A stretch of 64,000 bases of DNA from Bos javanicus (GCF_032452875.1 NC_083878.1:57021378-57085377); one strand, 5' to 3'; counted from the first letter of the stretch, positions 1 through 10,822 are shown. The notes: generated from the letters alone by a model not told the origin. Translations and numbers: made by a program.

Positions 1-420
1 ATCTTAGAGTTGGACTGTGAAGAAAGCTGAGTGCTGAAGAATTGATGCTTTTGAACTGTGGTGTTGGAGAAGACTCTCTAGAGTCCCTTGGACTGCAAGG
101 AGATCCAACCAATCCATCCTAAAGGAGATCAGTCCTGGGTGTTCATTGGAAGGACTGATGCTAAAGCTGAAAGTCCAGTACTTTGGCCACCTCATGAGAA
201 GAGTTGACTCTTTGGAAAAGACCCTGATGCTGGGAGGGATTGGGGGCAGGAGGAGAAGGAGACGACAGAGGATGAGATGGCTGGATGGCATCACCAACTC
301 GATGGACATGAGTTTGAGTGAACTCTGGGAGTTGGTGATGGACAGGGAGGCCTGGCGTGCTGAGATTCATGGGGTTGCAGAGTCAGACACGAATGAGTGA
401 CTGAACTGAAGTGAACTGAG
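1..420 (+). mobile_element. BovB LINE (RTE), 3' end, truncated by window start
   Basis: This is the C-terminal coding tail of BovB ORF2 followed by its short 3' end. The frame at 146-400 reads through the family's ending, including LKVQYFGHLMRRVDSLEKTL, an arginine-rich stretch and MRWLDGITNSMDMSLSEL. The copy ends in a short ACTGAA/GTGAACTGAG tail. The left edge is cut by the window, so its full length is unknown. Decay is light and the frame stays open for 84 codons, which suggests a younger BovB subset. It encodes no complete protein. Confidence 0.9.
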
Positions 421-531
421 AGTATATTTGGGCAAACTCTGGGAGATGGTGAGGGACAGGGAGGCTTGGTGTGCTATAGTCCGTGGGGTTGCAGAGTTGG
501 ACACAACTGGGCAATAGAACAGAAATAACAA
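421..531 (+). mobile_element. BovB LINE 3' tail fragment, second copy
   Basis: Immediately after the first BovB tail the sequence restarts at the region equivalent to about 318 of the previous copy. It reads CAAACTCTGGGAGATGGTGA and continues through GGTTGCAGAGTTGGACACAAC to an A-rich end. It is a separate, very short, head-to-tail BovB terminus or a local duplication of the tail. It is too short to assign a subfamily. Confidence 0.75.
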
Positions 532-768
532 GAATTGATTTACAATGTAGTGTTAATTTCAGGTGCATGGCAAAGTGGTTCAGATATACATATATCTATT
601 CTTTTCCCAATTCTTTTCCTATATAGATTATTACAGAACATTGATTAGAGTTCCCTCTGCTATACAAGAGGTCCTTGTTGATTATTTTATATGTAGCAGT
701 ATGTATATGCTAGTTGTAAACTCTTAATTTATCCACCCACCACCACCTTTCCTGAAGGTATTTTAAAT
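531..768 (-). mobile_element. L1 3' UTR fragment
   Basis: The stretch matches the reverse complement of the artiodactyl L1 3' UTR. Landmarks are TTGATTTACAATG, GTTTCAGGTG-like sequence, GTTCAGATATACATATA and CTATACAAGAGGTCCTTGTTG. The same series recurs at 33696-34000 in a longer copy. No poly(T) is visible at its left edge, where the BovB tail abuts it. The right edge fades at the pyrimidine-rich CCACCCACCACCACC. Confidence 0.7.
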
Positions 769-957
769 TCTTAATCTGTCACTATCCACTATTAGTCAAG
801 CAGATTCTGACACTTTGTTATAGGCATACCTCAGAGATGTGGGTTCAGTTCTAGACCACTGCAATAAAGTAAGTATAAAATATAGTGAGTCATATGAATT
901 TATTTGTTTCCTGGTGCATGTAAATGTTATGCTTTTACTATATTCTAATCTATTAAG

Positions 958-1168
958 GAACATCCTTATAGCTCATACTGTAAAAAACCTTCTTGTAATG
1001 CAGGAGACCTGGGTTCGGTCTCTAGGTCAGGAAGATCCTCTGGAGAAGGGGATGGCAACCCCCTCCAGTATGCTTACCTGGAGAATCCTATGGATGGAGC
1101 AGCCTGGCAGGCTACAGTCCATGGGCTTGCAAACAGTCAGACATGACTGAGCGACTAAGAACACAATC
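958..1168 (+). mobile_element. Bov-tA SINE
   Basis: This is a tRNA-Glu-derived head joined to a BovB-like tail. The B-box-like GGTTCGGTCTC follows GCAGGAGACCTG. The middle is GGAGAAGGGGATGGCAACCC, and the tail is CAGTCAGACATGACTGAGCG. It is inserted into Tigger1. Short CTATT words at both edges may be a decayed target duplication. Confidence 0.85.
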
Positions 1169-2033
1169 TATTTGAGTGTGCATATCTAAAAAATGTACAT
1201 AGATTAATTTAAAATACTTTATTGCTAAAAAATGCTAGCAATCATCTGAGCCTTCAGAGAGCTTAATGGTCAGGGTGATGGATGCTGAAAGTTGGGGTAG
1301 TTGTGGCAATTTCTTAAAATAAGATACAGTAAAGTTTGCAGATCGATTAACTCCTTCCACAAGTGACTTCTCTGTAGCATACAGTGCTATTTGATAGCAT
1401 TATACCCATAATAAACTTCTTTCAAAATTGAAATCAATCCTCTCAATACCTGATACTGCTTTATTAACTAAATTTAAGTATTATTTTAAATCATTTGTTG
1501 TCATTTCAACACTCTTTACAGCGTCTTCACCAGGAGCAGATTCCATCTCAAGAAATGTTCTCTATTCATTCATAAGAAGCAACTGTTCATCCATTAAAAT
1601 TTTATCATAACTATGAAAAAATTCAAGTACATGTTCAGGCTCTGCTTCTATTTCTAATTCTTGCTATTTTCACCATATCTGCTGTTACTTCCTCCACTAA
1701 AGTCTAAAGCCCCTCAAAGTCATCCCTGAGGGCTGGAATAAACTTTTCTCAAACTCCTGTCCATGTTGGTATTTTGAGCTCTTTTCATGAATCACAAATG
1801 TTCTTAAGGGCAAATAAAATGGTCAACTCTTTTCAGAGGGTTTTTAATCGACTTTGACCAGATCCTTCAGCTATAGATTAACAAAATATTTATTTCTTAA
1901 ATAATAAGACTTGAAAGCAAAATTACTCCAACATCTATAAGGTACAAAATGGATCCTGTGTTCCCAGGTGTGAAAACAGCATTCATCTCATTGTACACCT
2001 CCACTGAAATACTTGGGAGACCAAAATGAAAGA

Positions 2034-2213
2034 GTTAGTCTCTTACTCATGTCAGACTCTGTGACCCTGTGGACTAGAGCTCACCAGTCTCCTCTGTCCA
2101 TGGATTTCTCCAGGCAAGTAGAGTGGATTACCATTTCCTTCTCTGGGAGATCTTCCTAATCCAGGAATTGAAACTGGGTCTCTTGCATTGCAGGCAGGGA
2201 GCCACCAGGGAGT
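2034..2213 (-). mobile_element. Bov-tA SINE, decayed
   Basis: A reverse-oriented copy runs from a BovB-like tail (GTTAGTCTCTTACTCATGTC) to the tRNA-like head (GCAGGCAGGGAGCCACCAGG). It is inserted into Tigger1 at a point where the transposon resumes with TGCATTGTCAATGG. Several small deletions mark it as an older SINE. Confidence 0.8.
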
Positions 2214-2528
2214 GCATTGTCAATGGCAATAATTCTCTGAAAGTAATTCTGAGAAATAGTTCATAGCAGTGGGTTTAAAATATTTTATAGAACACATTGT
2301 AAAACTAGTCTCTATTTTTCCATTTACAGAGCACAGGGAGTGGGAATTTAGCATACTTTTTAAGGGCCCTAATATTTTTGAAATGGCAAATGAGCACTGG
2401 CTTTAACTTAAAGATACAAGCTTCATTAGTTTGTGACTTCTCCTTAAGAAAAGAGTCAGCCTGTCCTTTGAGGATTTGAAGCCAGGCATTGGCTGCTCCT
2501 TTCTAGCTATGAAAGGCCTAGATGGGGA

Positions 2529-2683
2529 ATGACCTGGCAGTCCAGTGGTTAAGACACACCATTTTCATTGTTTTGGACCCAGGTTCAGTTCTTAAATCCC
2601 TGCTCAGGGAACTCAGATCCCACAAGTCATGAGATGCAGCATGGCCAAAAAATATTAAAAAATAAATAAATTTATTTTAAAAA
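2529..2683 (+). mobile_element. CHR-type tRNA-derived SINE
   Basis: The head reads TGGCAGTCCAGTGGTTAAGAC, with a B-box-like GGTTCAGTTC. The body is CAGGGAACTCAGATCCCAC, and it ends in GCATGGCCAAAAAATATTAAAAAATAAATAAA. This is the general SINE of cetaceans, hippos and ruminants, distinct from the BovB-tailed Bov-tA. It is inserted in Tigger1, which resumes at 2684. Confidence 0.7.
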
Positions 2684-2875
2684 GGCTTCAGTGGCATCTC
2701 CTTCCAATGTAAGGAAAACTTGATCTACATTGACAATCTGCTGTTTAGAGTAGTAGCCATCTTCATTAATCATCTCAACTAAATCTTCTGGATAAATTGC
2801 TACAGTTTCTACATCTGCACTTGCTGCTTCACTTTGCACTGCCTTGTTATAGAGAAACCTTTCCTTGAACATCAT
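2672..2875 (-). pseudogene. Tigger transposase fragment (decayed)
   Basis: A 67-codon open stretch contains a recognisable piece of the Tigger transposase. Residues EAASADVE and YPEDLVEMI are followed by QQIVNVDQVFLTLEG, where family members have the start of the catalytic DDE domain (NVDET). Here that motif reads NVDQV, so even this best-preserved part is altered. The stretch begins inside the flanking SINE tail and ends where the reading frame breaks. Other transposase pieces lie to the right, up to about 3280. It cannot encode a working enzyme. Confidence 0.75.
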
Positions 2876-3516
2876 GAGTCAACCTCTGCTGGCTTCAGAC
2901 GTTTCTTCTTCAGCTTCAGCTTTCTCACTTCTCTCAGCCTTCACAGAATTGAAGAGAGTTAGGACCTTGCTCTGGATTAGGCTTTGGCTAAGGGAAAGTT
3001 GTGGATAGTTTGATCTCCTATCCAGCCCTCCAAAACTTTCTGCTTATCAACAATAGGGCTGTTTCACTTTCTTATAACTTGTGCTTTCACTGGGATAGCA
3101 CTGTTAATTTCCTTCAGTATTTTTTTCTCTGAATTTATGACTTGGCAAACTGTTGGCACAAGAAAATGGTCTCATATTTTGGCATGCCTTCCTCTCTGAG
3201 CTTAATCATTCCTAGCTTTTGATTTAAAATTAGAGATGTGATTATTCTTTTCAGTTGAACACTTAGAGGCAATTGTAGAGTAATGAACTAATTTAATTTC
3301 AATATTGTGTCTAATAAAATAGGGGATTCAAGGAAAGGGAAAGAGATGGGGGAACATTTGATCAATGGAAAAGTCTGAACAGACACAACATTTATTAAGT
3401 TTGCTGTCTTATAAATACATGCAGTTTGTAGTGCCCTGAAACAATCATCACCAAGAAATACGAAAATAAAAAAAAAAAAAAAAGTTTGCAATATTGCCAG
3501 AATTAGCAAAATGTAA

Positions 3517-3846
3517 GGGCTTCCCTGATAGCTCAGTTGGTAAAAAATCTGCCCGCAATGAGGGAGACCCAGGTTTGATTCCTAGGTTGGGGAGATCTGC
3601 TGGAGAAGGGATATGCTACCCACTCCAGTATTGTTGGGCTTCCCTTGTGGCTCAACTGGTAAAGAATCTGCTTGCAATGCAGGAGACTAGGGATACCAGG
3701 GCTAGGTCCCTGGGTTGGGAAGATCCCCTGGAGAAAGGACAGGCTACCCACTCCAGTATTCTGGCCTGGATTGTTTCATGGATGAGTCCATGGGGTCACA
3801 AAGAGTCGGACACGACTGAGTGACTTTTACTTTCACTTCACCTTTC
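3517..3846 (+). mobile_element. Bov-tA dimer SINE with 12-bp target duplication
   Basis: There are two tRNA-like heads in tandem (GGGCTTCCCTGATAGCTCAG at 3517 and GGGCTTCCCTTGTGGCTCAA near 3640), but only the second has the full BovB-like tail. The tail ends ACACGACTGAGTGACTTTTACTTTCACTTC. The target duplication AGCAAAATGTAA is exact at 3505-3516 and 3847-3858. The same composite recurs at 51546 and, reversed, at 61254. This shows the dimer is a mobile unit and not a local accident. Confidence 0.88.
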
Positions 3847-3858
3847 AGCAAAATGTAA

Positions 3859-5536
3859 TAAACAACAGAAACTGTATAGACAGAAGACAGTAAGAAGAGA
3901 TGGCAAGAATACACAGAAAAGCTACACAAAAAAGATCTTAATGACCCAGATAACCACGATAGTGGGATTGCTCACCTAAGGCAGACATCCTGGAATATGA
4001 GGTCAAGTGTGCCTTAGGAGCATCACTATGAACAAAGCTAGTGGAGCTGATGGAATTCCAGTTGAGCTACTTCAAATCCTAGAAGATGATGCTGTGAAAG
4101 TGCTTCACTCAATATGCCAGCAAATTTGAAAAACTCAGCAGTGGCTACAGGAATGGAAAATGTCAGTTTTCATCACAATCCCAAAGGAGGACAATGCCAA
4201 AGAATGTTCAAACTACTGCACAATTTCACTCATTTCACTTGCTAGCAGGGTCATGCTCAAAATCCTCCAAGCTAAGCTTCAACAGTATGTGAACTGAAAG
4301 CTTCCAGATGTACAAGCTGGATTTAGAAAAGGCAGAGGAACCAGAGATCAAAATTGCCAATATCCATTGGATCATTAATAAAAAGCAAAGGAATTCCAGA
4401 AAAACATCTAATTAAGCTTCATTGATTACACCAAAGCCTTTGACTGTGTGGATCACAACAAACTGGAAAATTCTTAAAGAGATGGGAATACCAGACCACC
4501 TGACCTGCAGATTCTTGAGAAATCTGTATGCAGATCAGGAAGCAACAGTTAAAACTGGACATGGAACAGTGGACTGGTTCAAAATTGGGAAAGGAGATGT
4601 CAAGGTTGTATATTGTCATGCTGCTTATTTAACTATATGCAGAGTATATCATGAGAAAAATGCCTGGCTGGATGAAGCACAAACTGGAATCAAGATTGCC
4701 GGGAAAAATATCAATAACCGCAGATACACAGATGACACCATCCTTATGGCAGAAAGTGAAGAGGAACTAAAGAGTCTCTTAAAAAAAAAATAAAGAGTCT
4801 CTTGATGAAGGTGAAAGAGGAGAGTGAAAACACTGAGTTAAAACTGAACATTCAAAAAACTAACATCATATCCTCTGGTCCCATTACCTCATGGCAAATG
4901 AATGAGGAAAAAAATGGAAACAGTGACAGACTTTATTTTCCTGGGCTCCAAAATCACTGCAGATGGTGACTTCAGCCATGAATTTAAAAGATGCTTTCTT
5001 GGAAGAAAAGCTATGACAAAAGACAGCATATTAAAAGCAGAGATGTTACTTTGCCAACAAATGTCCGTATAGTCAAAGCTATTGTTTTTCCAGTAGTCAT
5101 GTACATATGTGAGGGTTGGACCATAAAGAAAACTGAATTTGATGCTTTTTGAATTGATGTTTTTGAGCTATGGTGTTGGAGAAAACTCTTGAGAATCCCT
5201 TGAACTCCAAGGAGATCAAACCAATCAATCTTAAAAGAAATCAACCCTGAATATTCATTGGAAGGACAGGTGCTGAAGCTAAAACTCCAATATTTAGGCC
5301 ACCTGATACAAAGAGCTGACTCATTGGAAAAGACTGATGCTGAGAAAGAAAGAATGCTAGAGGAGAAGGGGATGACAGAGAACGAGATGGTTGGATGGCA
5401 TCACTGACTCAATGGACATGACTTTGAGCAAGCTCCAGCAGATGTTAAAAGACAGTGAAGCCTGGCTAGCTACAGTCCATGGGGTCACAAGGATTTGGGC
5501 ACCACTGAATGAATGAACAGCAACAACAACAACTGA
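3859..5536 (+). mobile_element. BovB LINE, 3' half
   Basis: The copy covers the reverse transcriptase domain to the 3' end. It is collinear from the linker (RRDGKNTQKSYTKKILMTQ-like) through the RT motifs to the tail CAGCAACAACAACAACTG. It is heavily decayed. The YADD motif is read as YTDD near 4727-4740, and frameshifts and stops are frequent. The longest clean stretch is 4422-4793. It sits in the right end of Tigger1, which resumes at 5537. The (AAC)n tail groups it with the more decayed BovB copies here. Confidence 0.9.
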
Positions 5537-5734
5537 TATGTGACAAAGAGACACAAAGTGAGCAACACTATTGGAAAATATGATGCCAAAAAACTTGCTT
5601 GACTCAGTGTTGCCACAAATCTTAAATGTGTAAAACATGTAATAAAGGGCAATAAAGTGAAGCATAATAATAAGAGGTATGTTAATCTCAGTTTTCAGGA
5701 GGATTTTATATTTTCTTGTTTTTCAGAGCCATCA

Positions 5735-5875
5735 TTTAAGAAATGCCACAGTAGTGTTCAAGATCATTTATAGACTTTTCCTTTTATAAATGAGATAGTC
5801 AGGTCATAGCTTGCTCAAAATTATAACCATTTATGGCAAAGCCATAACCCAGAGCCCCTGCTTCTAGTTGAAGAC
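5735..5875 (-). mobile_element. MIR SINE, decayed
   Basis: The order ATAAATGAGATAGTCAGG, GCTTGCTCAAAATTATA, TGGCAAAGCCATAACCCAGA follows the reversed MIR core (gatgaggaaactgagg, cttgcccaaggtca, tggcagagccaggattcgaa). It is an ancient mammalian tRNA-derived repeat with many substitutions. Confidence 0.45.
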
Positions 5876-6306
5876 AGATAAACTAGATCTTGGCTCTTCC
5901 TGGAGCACAGCCATATATGAGATCACTGAGCCATACTCCAGGCCTGGATGCTGAATGGGGAAGGAATGGTTCAAAGAAACAGAGACAGTTAAAACTCTTG
6001 GTGGTGCTAGTGTTGGGCTGCCTCTTGCTGCAGTATGAGTTTTGCTCTATTCTTCTACTCTGCAGAGATACCCAATAGTTTTCCAGAAAACATTTTTTTT
6101 TATTAGAGTAGCCAGAATAAATTTCTAGTGTTCATGATCAAGAAATACAGTTAATACAAAGCATATAATCTTTGTTTAGTGAATAACCTCTGGCTTATCA
6201 AACAGCCTTAGTATTTGTTGATGTCACTGCTTGGTTTTAGGGAAGCAGGTGCTATAAATTATTGACTTTATTTTCATCCAATAGCAAATATCATATTTGC
6301 CATTTA

Positions 6307-6329
6307 TGTGTGTGTGTGTGTGTGTGTGT
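6307..6329. repeat. (TG)n microsatellite
   Basis: There are about eleven uninterrupted TG units. No adjoining element is recognised. Confidence 0.95.
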
Positions 6330-7368
6330 ATTTCCCAGAAGATAGCTTCAGTACATCATAACATATTTCTACTTTTTAACTTTATCCATATCTTATTTCT
6401 TGGAAAATAGTGAAGGCTCAGTCAAAAATTGTTGTGACTTTAACTCAGAGAAGCATTTCAAGAATAAATAAGCTATTTTAATATAACTCTTAGATAATTT
6501 TGATTGGTAGAGCTTTTTATTTACCTGTCTTTGTTTTTAAAGAAGAGATTATCCATGTGGCCCAAGATTATTATTATTTTTTCTCTAATATGCTTACCTC
6601 TGTTGTGCTATCATGTTCATGGTCTTGCATGAATATTTTGAAAACAAAACAAAAAAAATAGGATGAGAAAAGTAAGACACATTTAATCTTTTATTTTAAG
6701 AAAAATATATCATAGCATTTGTTTGTTGTGGTAAGATATTTCTAAATCAAACAAATTATTATTACAATCCAAAAGAAGTGTTCTAAATAGAATCACTTCA
6801 AACAGATAAATTAAAAATCCAAGAAGTTGTCCCAGAAACATATTTTCTATGGTGATTTTATCTCAGTTTATTTATATTTTAATTTAGATCATTCAATAAT
6901 TTAAAAATGAGTCAGTACAGTGCACTGGCATATTCTACTTTTTTTTTCCCCCTAAAGTAACAGTAAACAATCTTCTGTTCAGATTAGTAATCTTGCCTTG
7001 ATTACACAAATAACCAGTAAGGATATTAATTTTGCCTTATCTACATGGATACTTCACTGAATATCCAGTTATGTCATTCTAGTTTTATCCCAATAAGTAT
7101 TAAGAGTCATATTTCCTAGTTTATGTTTACTTTTTAATTTGACCTATATGCATCCTGATCTTGATAAGTGTTTTTGATAAGTGTTCATAATAAAAATTTC
7201 ACTATTAATAATACTTGTGGACTTAATAGCTTAAGATTTAATATACATATTTCAGTTAACTTGACTTTCATAATATTAAAACTGTAGTTTTAAAATGTTT
7301 TTGATAGCTGTGTACTTATAATATCTGTTAGCATTTTAAGACTACTAAGAAAGCATACTCATGAATAA

Positions 7369-8075
7369 GTAAGTGAAAGAGGAGAGTGAAAAAGTTGGCT
7401 TAAAGCTCAACATTCAGAAAACTAAGATCATGGCATCCAGTTCTGTCATTTCATGGCAAATAGATGGGGAAACAGTGGAAATAGTGTCAAACTTTATTTT
7501 TCTGGGCTTCAAAATCACTGCAGATGGTGATTGCAGCCATAAAATTAAAAGATGCTTACTCCTTGGAAGGAAAGTTATGACCAACCTAGACAGCATTACT
7601 TTGTCAACAAAGGTCCGTCTAGTCAAGGTTATGGTTTTACCAGTGGTCATGTATGGATGTAAGAATTGTACTATAAAGGAAGCTGAGCACCAAAGTATTG
7701 GTGCTTTTGAACTGTGGTGTTGGATAAGACTCTTGAGAGTCCCTTGGACTGCAAGGAGATCCAACCAGTCCATTCTAAAGGAGATCAGTCCTGGGTGTTC
7801 TTTGGAGGAACTGATGTTGAAGCTGAAACTCCAATACTTTGGCCATCTGATGCGAAGAGCTGACTCATTTGAAAAGACCCTGATGCTGGGAAAGATTGAG
7901 GGTAGGAGAAGGGGATGACAGAGTATGAGATGGCTGGATGGCATCACCAACTCAATGGGTGGTTTGGATGGACTCCAGAAGTTGGTGAGGGACAAGGAGG
8001 CCTGGTGTGCTGTGGTTCATGGGGTCACAAACAGTCAGACATGACTGAGCAACTGAACTGAACTAAACTGAATAA
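7369..8075 (+). mobile_element. BovB LINE, 3' end
   Basis: This copy starts just after the RT YADD region and runs to the 3' tail. Its 181-codon open frame at 7373-7918 contains the BovB C-terminal landmarks NIQKTKIMASSS, FELWCW and MLKLKLQYFGHLMRRADS. The tail is CTGAACTGAACTAAACTG. The word TGAATAA at 7362-7368 and 8069-8075 is a plausible 7-bp target duplication. It is truncated at the 5' end, as most BovB copies are. Confidence 0.92.
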
Positions 8076-8159
8076 ATGAGATATTGAGGTACAGTTTGAT
8101 AGTTCACATGAGTTTTTTTACCTTATTCTCGTGACATATTTTTATCTATCATGCATTCA

Positions 8160-8890
8160 TATATCAAGTAAACATTTGATGGGCAGCATCTGTGTCAGGT
8201 TCTGTTCCATTTGATGAAATAAAAAAAAAAAAAAAGCACAGATTGTTCACTCCTGTAGAAATTTCATTTTAGGGGGAGAGACAGAAAATAGATCATATAC
8301 ATAAAATTAAGTAAATACAAGTTTGCTAGAAGGTGATAAAAGCCATCAGGATGAGAGTTTGGAAGTATATTGGGAGCATAGCAGGTTGCACTCTAAAATG
8401 GGATGGGAAGAATTGACCTCAGTAAGAAAGTGTGAGATTTTAGCAGAATTTAATCTGGTGCAGTTAGATGTGATGGGATAAGAGCAATCTAGAAAGAAAG
8501 CAGCCTGTGCAAAAGCACTGGGGCATTAAGATGTTTGGGGATTAGTAAGGGGCCAGATCACAGAGTTAGTGAGTAACTGAGGCAGAGGGTTAACATGATC
8601 TGACCTACTGATGTGACTCTAGGTTTTTAAAGCTGACTTTGAGTACAGTGTGAGGCTATGTTTTTGGAGAGATAGGCATTCTAGAAGCAGGGAGACCAAT
8701 GAGGAGGTTATCATAGTAGTCCATGATACAGATGATGAATGGGCCAGATGGTAGCAGGAGAGGTAATGAGAAGAAATCAGACTATGGACATATTGTGAGA
8801 TTGGATCCAACAGGCTTTGCTGAAGGATTTGGAGTGGAATGTGAGAGATGTGCCAATAAGGATTTTGGCCTGAGCAACTGAAGTAATACA
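8160..8890. mobile_element. Ancient mammalian interspersed repeat, family not identified
   Basis: The stretch follows a repeat consensus familiar from mammalian genomes, in this order: CTGTGTCAGGTTCTGTTCC, a poly(A) interruption, GGGGGAGAGACAGAAAATAG, CCTGTGCAAAAGCACTGGGG, GGGGCCAGATCAC, TTAACATGATCTGACC, GCAGGGAGACCAATGAGGAGG, and GATTTTGGCCTGAGCAACTG. I cannot name the family reliably. The frame at 8619-8891 is incidental. Confidence 0.4.
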
Positions 8891-8894
8891 TCTT

Positions 8895-9420
8895 GCATAT
8901 TCCTTTAAGGAAAATTACTTTTCGTCTGTTCTTCTATGTTCTTTGACTGGTCTAATAATCAAATAAACATAAGATAGATTAGCAAGAGAAAATATATATA
9001 TTTAATTGTGTTTGTATGGGATCCCCACAAAGACAATGAAATTCAAGGACAATCCTGACAATTGAAGCTTATATACCATCTTGAGCTGAGGAATGGAATA
9101 GCCACCTGGGGCTTCAAAGGGGAGGAGGGTGATTCACAGGAAGATAAGAAGAGCAGGTGTTTGGTAATTAGATGTTTGTCCTGCCATAGAGATAGGTCGT
9201 TCAGATAAAACGCTATTCTTTAGTAATAGCTTTCTTTCTGGGCCAAGTCCCCTATCTAAATTCTTTTAGATATTTAAGGGAGAGATACAAGTTTTTGTTT
9301 TGTTTTTGCTTTGACTCTACTGGATCTTGATTGCCTTTAGCTCACATAGTATTAAATGGCAAAGTGACAGATTTTGGGGAGGCTCATTTTGAATCCCTTT
9401 AGTATACATCTAATACATTT
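8895..9420 (-). mobile_element. ERV class I-type LTR, decayed
   Basis: Read on the minus strand, the stretch shows LTR order. A TATA-like TATATAAG lies at about 9069-9078, then GGGGATCCCATAC, an AATTAAA-type polyadenylation signal near 9000, and a U5 rich in CTTGCTAATCTATCTTATG and CCAGTCAAAGAACATAG. This pattern is typical of mammalian ERV1 LTRs. Neither end nor target duplication could be fixed and no internal retroviral sequence is attached, so it is probably a solo LTR. Confidence 0.5.
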
Positions 9421-9889
9421 ATATCAATAGCTGCTTCATGTGTCATAGTATGGTTGTATCACAATCTAATTTTTTATTTTCATACTAATGTACAGTTATT
9501 TGCTTTCATTTATTTTAACACTATAGATCATCCTTCAACAAAAAGTTCTTAGGTAGAGTTAAAATAATTCTCAAATCTTTAAAATTAACATTTAGTTATG
9601 TAGTTTATAAAGTGTATTTGAAATGTGACTTAGTTTCTTATAAATAACTTTGCATAGGTTCTAAAGAGAGAATTCACTAACCAAAATTCTCTTAATGTTT
9701 CCTTTATCTTGATCAATCTTTAAACAGGCTTCTTCCTGACTCTAAGACTCTAAGACCCAGATTCCCCTTTTAGAACACTTACTTTAGAAAACTTGCAATT
9801 GGAAATCCTTTCTCTTCCCCTTCAAGAGGTAAATGTTTAAAAAGTCTCTTGCACACTATTATGCATAAAATAGATAAGCAACAGCAATA
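9421..9889. other. Unassigned AT-rich DNA
   Basis: I see no open frame, repeat or regulatory pattern in this stretch that I can support. Confidence 0.5.
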
Positions 9890-10040
9890 AGGATGTTGTA
9901 CAACAGAGGGAAATACAGTTATTGTTTTGTAATAATTCTAAGTGGAATATAATCTATAAAAATATTGAATCACTACATTGTACACCTGAAACTAACATGA
10001 TTTTAAATAAAAAATAAACATTTTCAATGTTTTTAAAAAG
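9890..10040 (+). mobile_element. L1 3' end
   Basis: This is the terminal L1 3' UTR: GATGTTGTACAACAGAGGGA, TAATAATTCTAAGTGGAATA, and TCACTACATTGTACACCTGAAACTAACATG, followed by an A-rich tail. It is heavily 5'-truncated. Confidence 0.7.
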
Positions 10041-10084
10041 TGTGCCTCTTACTAGTTTTACAAACCAGGAATGTCTTTCTTAAA

Positions 10085-10210
10085 GACTTGAGAGAGTCTC
10101 AGTTTCCTTGTCAGCAAAATTGGGATACTAATCCTATTCCATGTGTTGGCTATAAATATTGAGTAAGAGAGTACATGTGAAGTGCCAAGCATGGTGGATA
10201 ATCAAGGCTA
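10085..10210 (+). mobile_element. MIR SINE, 3' half
   Basis: The stretch reads GTCTCAGTTTCCTTGTCAGC, AAAATTGGGATACTAATCC, then TACATGTGAAGTGCCAAGCA. This follows the MIR core and tail order (cagtttcctcatctgtaaaatgggg ... catgtaaagcgcttagca). Confidence 0.7.
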
Positions 10211-10264
10211 TTCCCTTCCTGGAAAAGAGATGTCTACTTTCAGGCATAAGTTAGTAGAAATTCT

Positions 10265-10484
10265 TAGTTGTTTAGTTACATCTTAGTTGTTAAGTTGAGT
10301 CTGATTCTTTGAGACCCCATGGACTGTAACCCACCAGACCACTCTGTCCATGGGATTTCCTAGGCAAGAATGCTGGAGTGGGTTGCTATTTCCTTCTCCA
10401 GGGAATCTTGCCAACCCAGGGATTGAACCCAAGTCTCCTGGATTGGCAGGTGGATTTTTACCACTGAGCCACCAGGGAAGCACT
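10265..10484 (-). mobile_element. Bov-tA SINE
   Basis: The BovB-like tail lies at the left (TTAGTTGTTAAGTTGAGTCTG), then CTGGAGTGGGTTGCTATTTC, and the tRNA-like head ends at CACTGAGCCACCAGGGAAGC. The copy is full length and sits directly next to an L1 3' end. Confidence 0.88.
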
Positions 10485-10486
10485 AA

Positions 10487-10822
10487 ACAGTGGAATTGTA
10501 GGTAGCTATTAAAAAGAAAGAGGTTTATCTCTGCATGCTGAGAAAAAATTAGGTGCAAAGCCAAGATGAAAAAAATTATAATGTTCTCTTGATTATGTTT
10601 AAACAAAAGAGGATAAACACACAGATGCATATATGTGCAAAGACTGTGGAAGTAGATTGAAGAAACTATTATTGGGAGGTGAAAGAGGGGGAACTAGGAT
10701 GAGAGGGAGACTCATCTGCTATTTTTTTATCCTTTTATACTGTTGCAATTTCTGAAAATCAGCATGTATCATTTTCATAATAATAAAACTATCTTTGTTA
10801 GATTTCTGGGTGAAAAAAAAAA
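10487..10822 (+). mobile_element. L1 3' end (older L1M type)
   Basis: The sequence has the older L1 3' UTR pattern: GCTATTAAAAAGAAAGAGG, TGGGAGGTGAAAGAGGGGGA, TTGCAATTTCTGAAAATCAGCATG, a weak AATAAAAC signal and a poly(A) at 10814-10826. The subfamily was not determined. Confidence 0.6.

Larger units (their letters stand above)
821..5683 (-). mobile_element. Tigger1-type DNA transposon, nearly complete, split into five pieces
   Basis: This is a Tc1/mariner-class Tigger element with its transposase on the minus strand. The left terminal inverted repeat starts at 821 (TAGGCATACCTC, preceded by TA). The right terminus near 5660-5683 reads AATAAAGTGAAGC...GAGGTATG. Tigger sequence occupies 821-957, 1169-2033, 2214-2528, 2684-3516 and 5537-5683, about 2.3 kb in total, close to the family's usual 2.4 kb. 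The gaps are four SINE insertions and one BovB. The order of pieces is collinear, so nothing is rearranged. Many stops and frameshifts show it is long dead. Tigger1 is a eutherian-wide element and its TA target duplication is typical. The family name rests on recognition of its consensus, not on a database search. Confidence 0.85.
5684..7368. other. AT-rich stretch without genes
   Basis: Apart from a probable MIR (5735-5875) and a (TG)n run (6307-6329), I recognise nothing in these 1.7 kb. Stop codons are dense in all frames. A 62-codon open stretch at 5890-6078 has a hydrophobic centre but lacks an early ATG, splice context or recognisable similarity. Confidence 0.6.

Noticed and set aside
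4..309. 101-codon minus-strand frame and similar long antisense frames at 7414-7995, 17771-18196, 22761-23216, 30189-30557 and 34798-35133
   Set aside because: They are antisense to the BovB C-terminal coding region or its simple translation on the other strand, and recur with every BovB copy.
3517..3600. tRNA-like sequence with A- and B-box words
   Set aside because: It is the head of a Bov-tA SINE. It lacks a foldable acceptor stem and anticodon arm, so it is not a tRNA gene. The same applies to the other Bov-tA heads.
3494..3823. 109-codon frame, with others like it at 11547, 31148, 39123, 43212, 48253, 51638, 61163 and 63535
   Set aside because: These are translations of Bov-tA or Bov-A2 SINEs and carry no coding function.
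5890..6078. 62-codon frame with a hydrophobic centre
   Set aside because: It has no ATG at its start, no splice or promoter context and no recognised similarity. It is compatible with chance.
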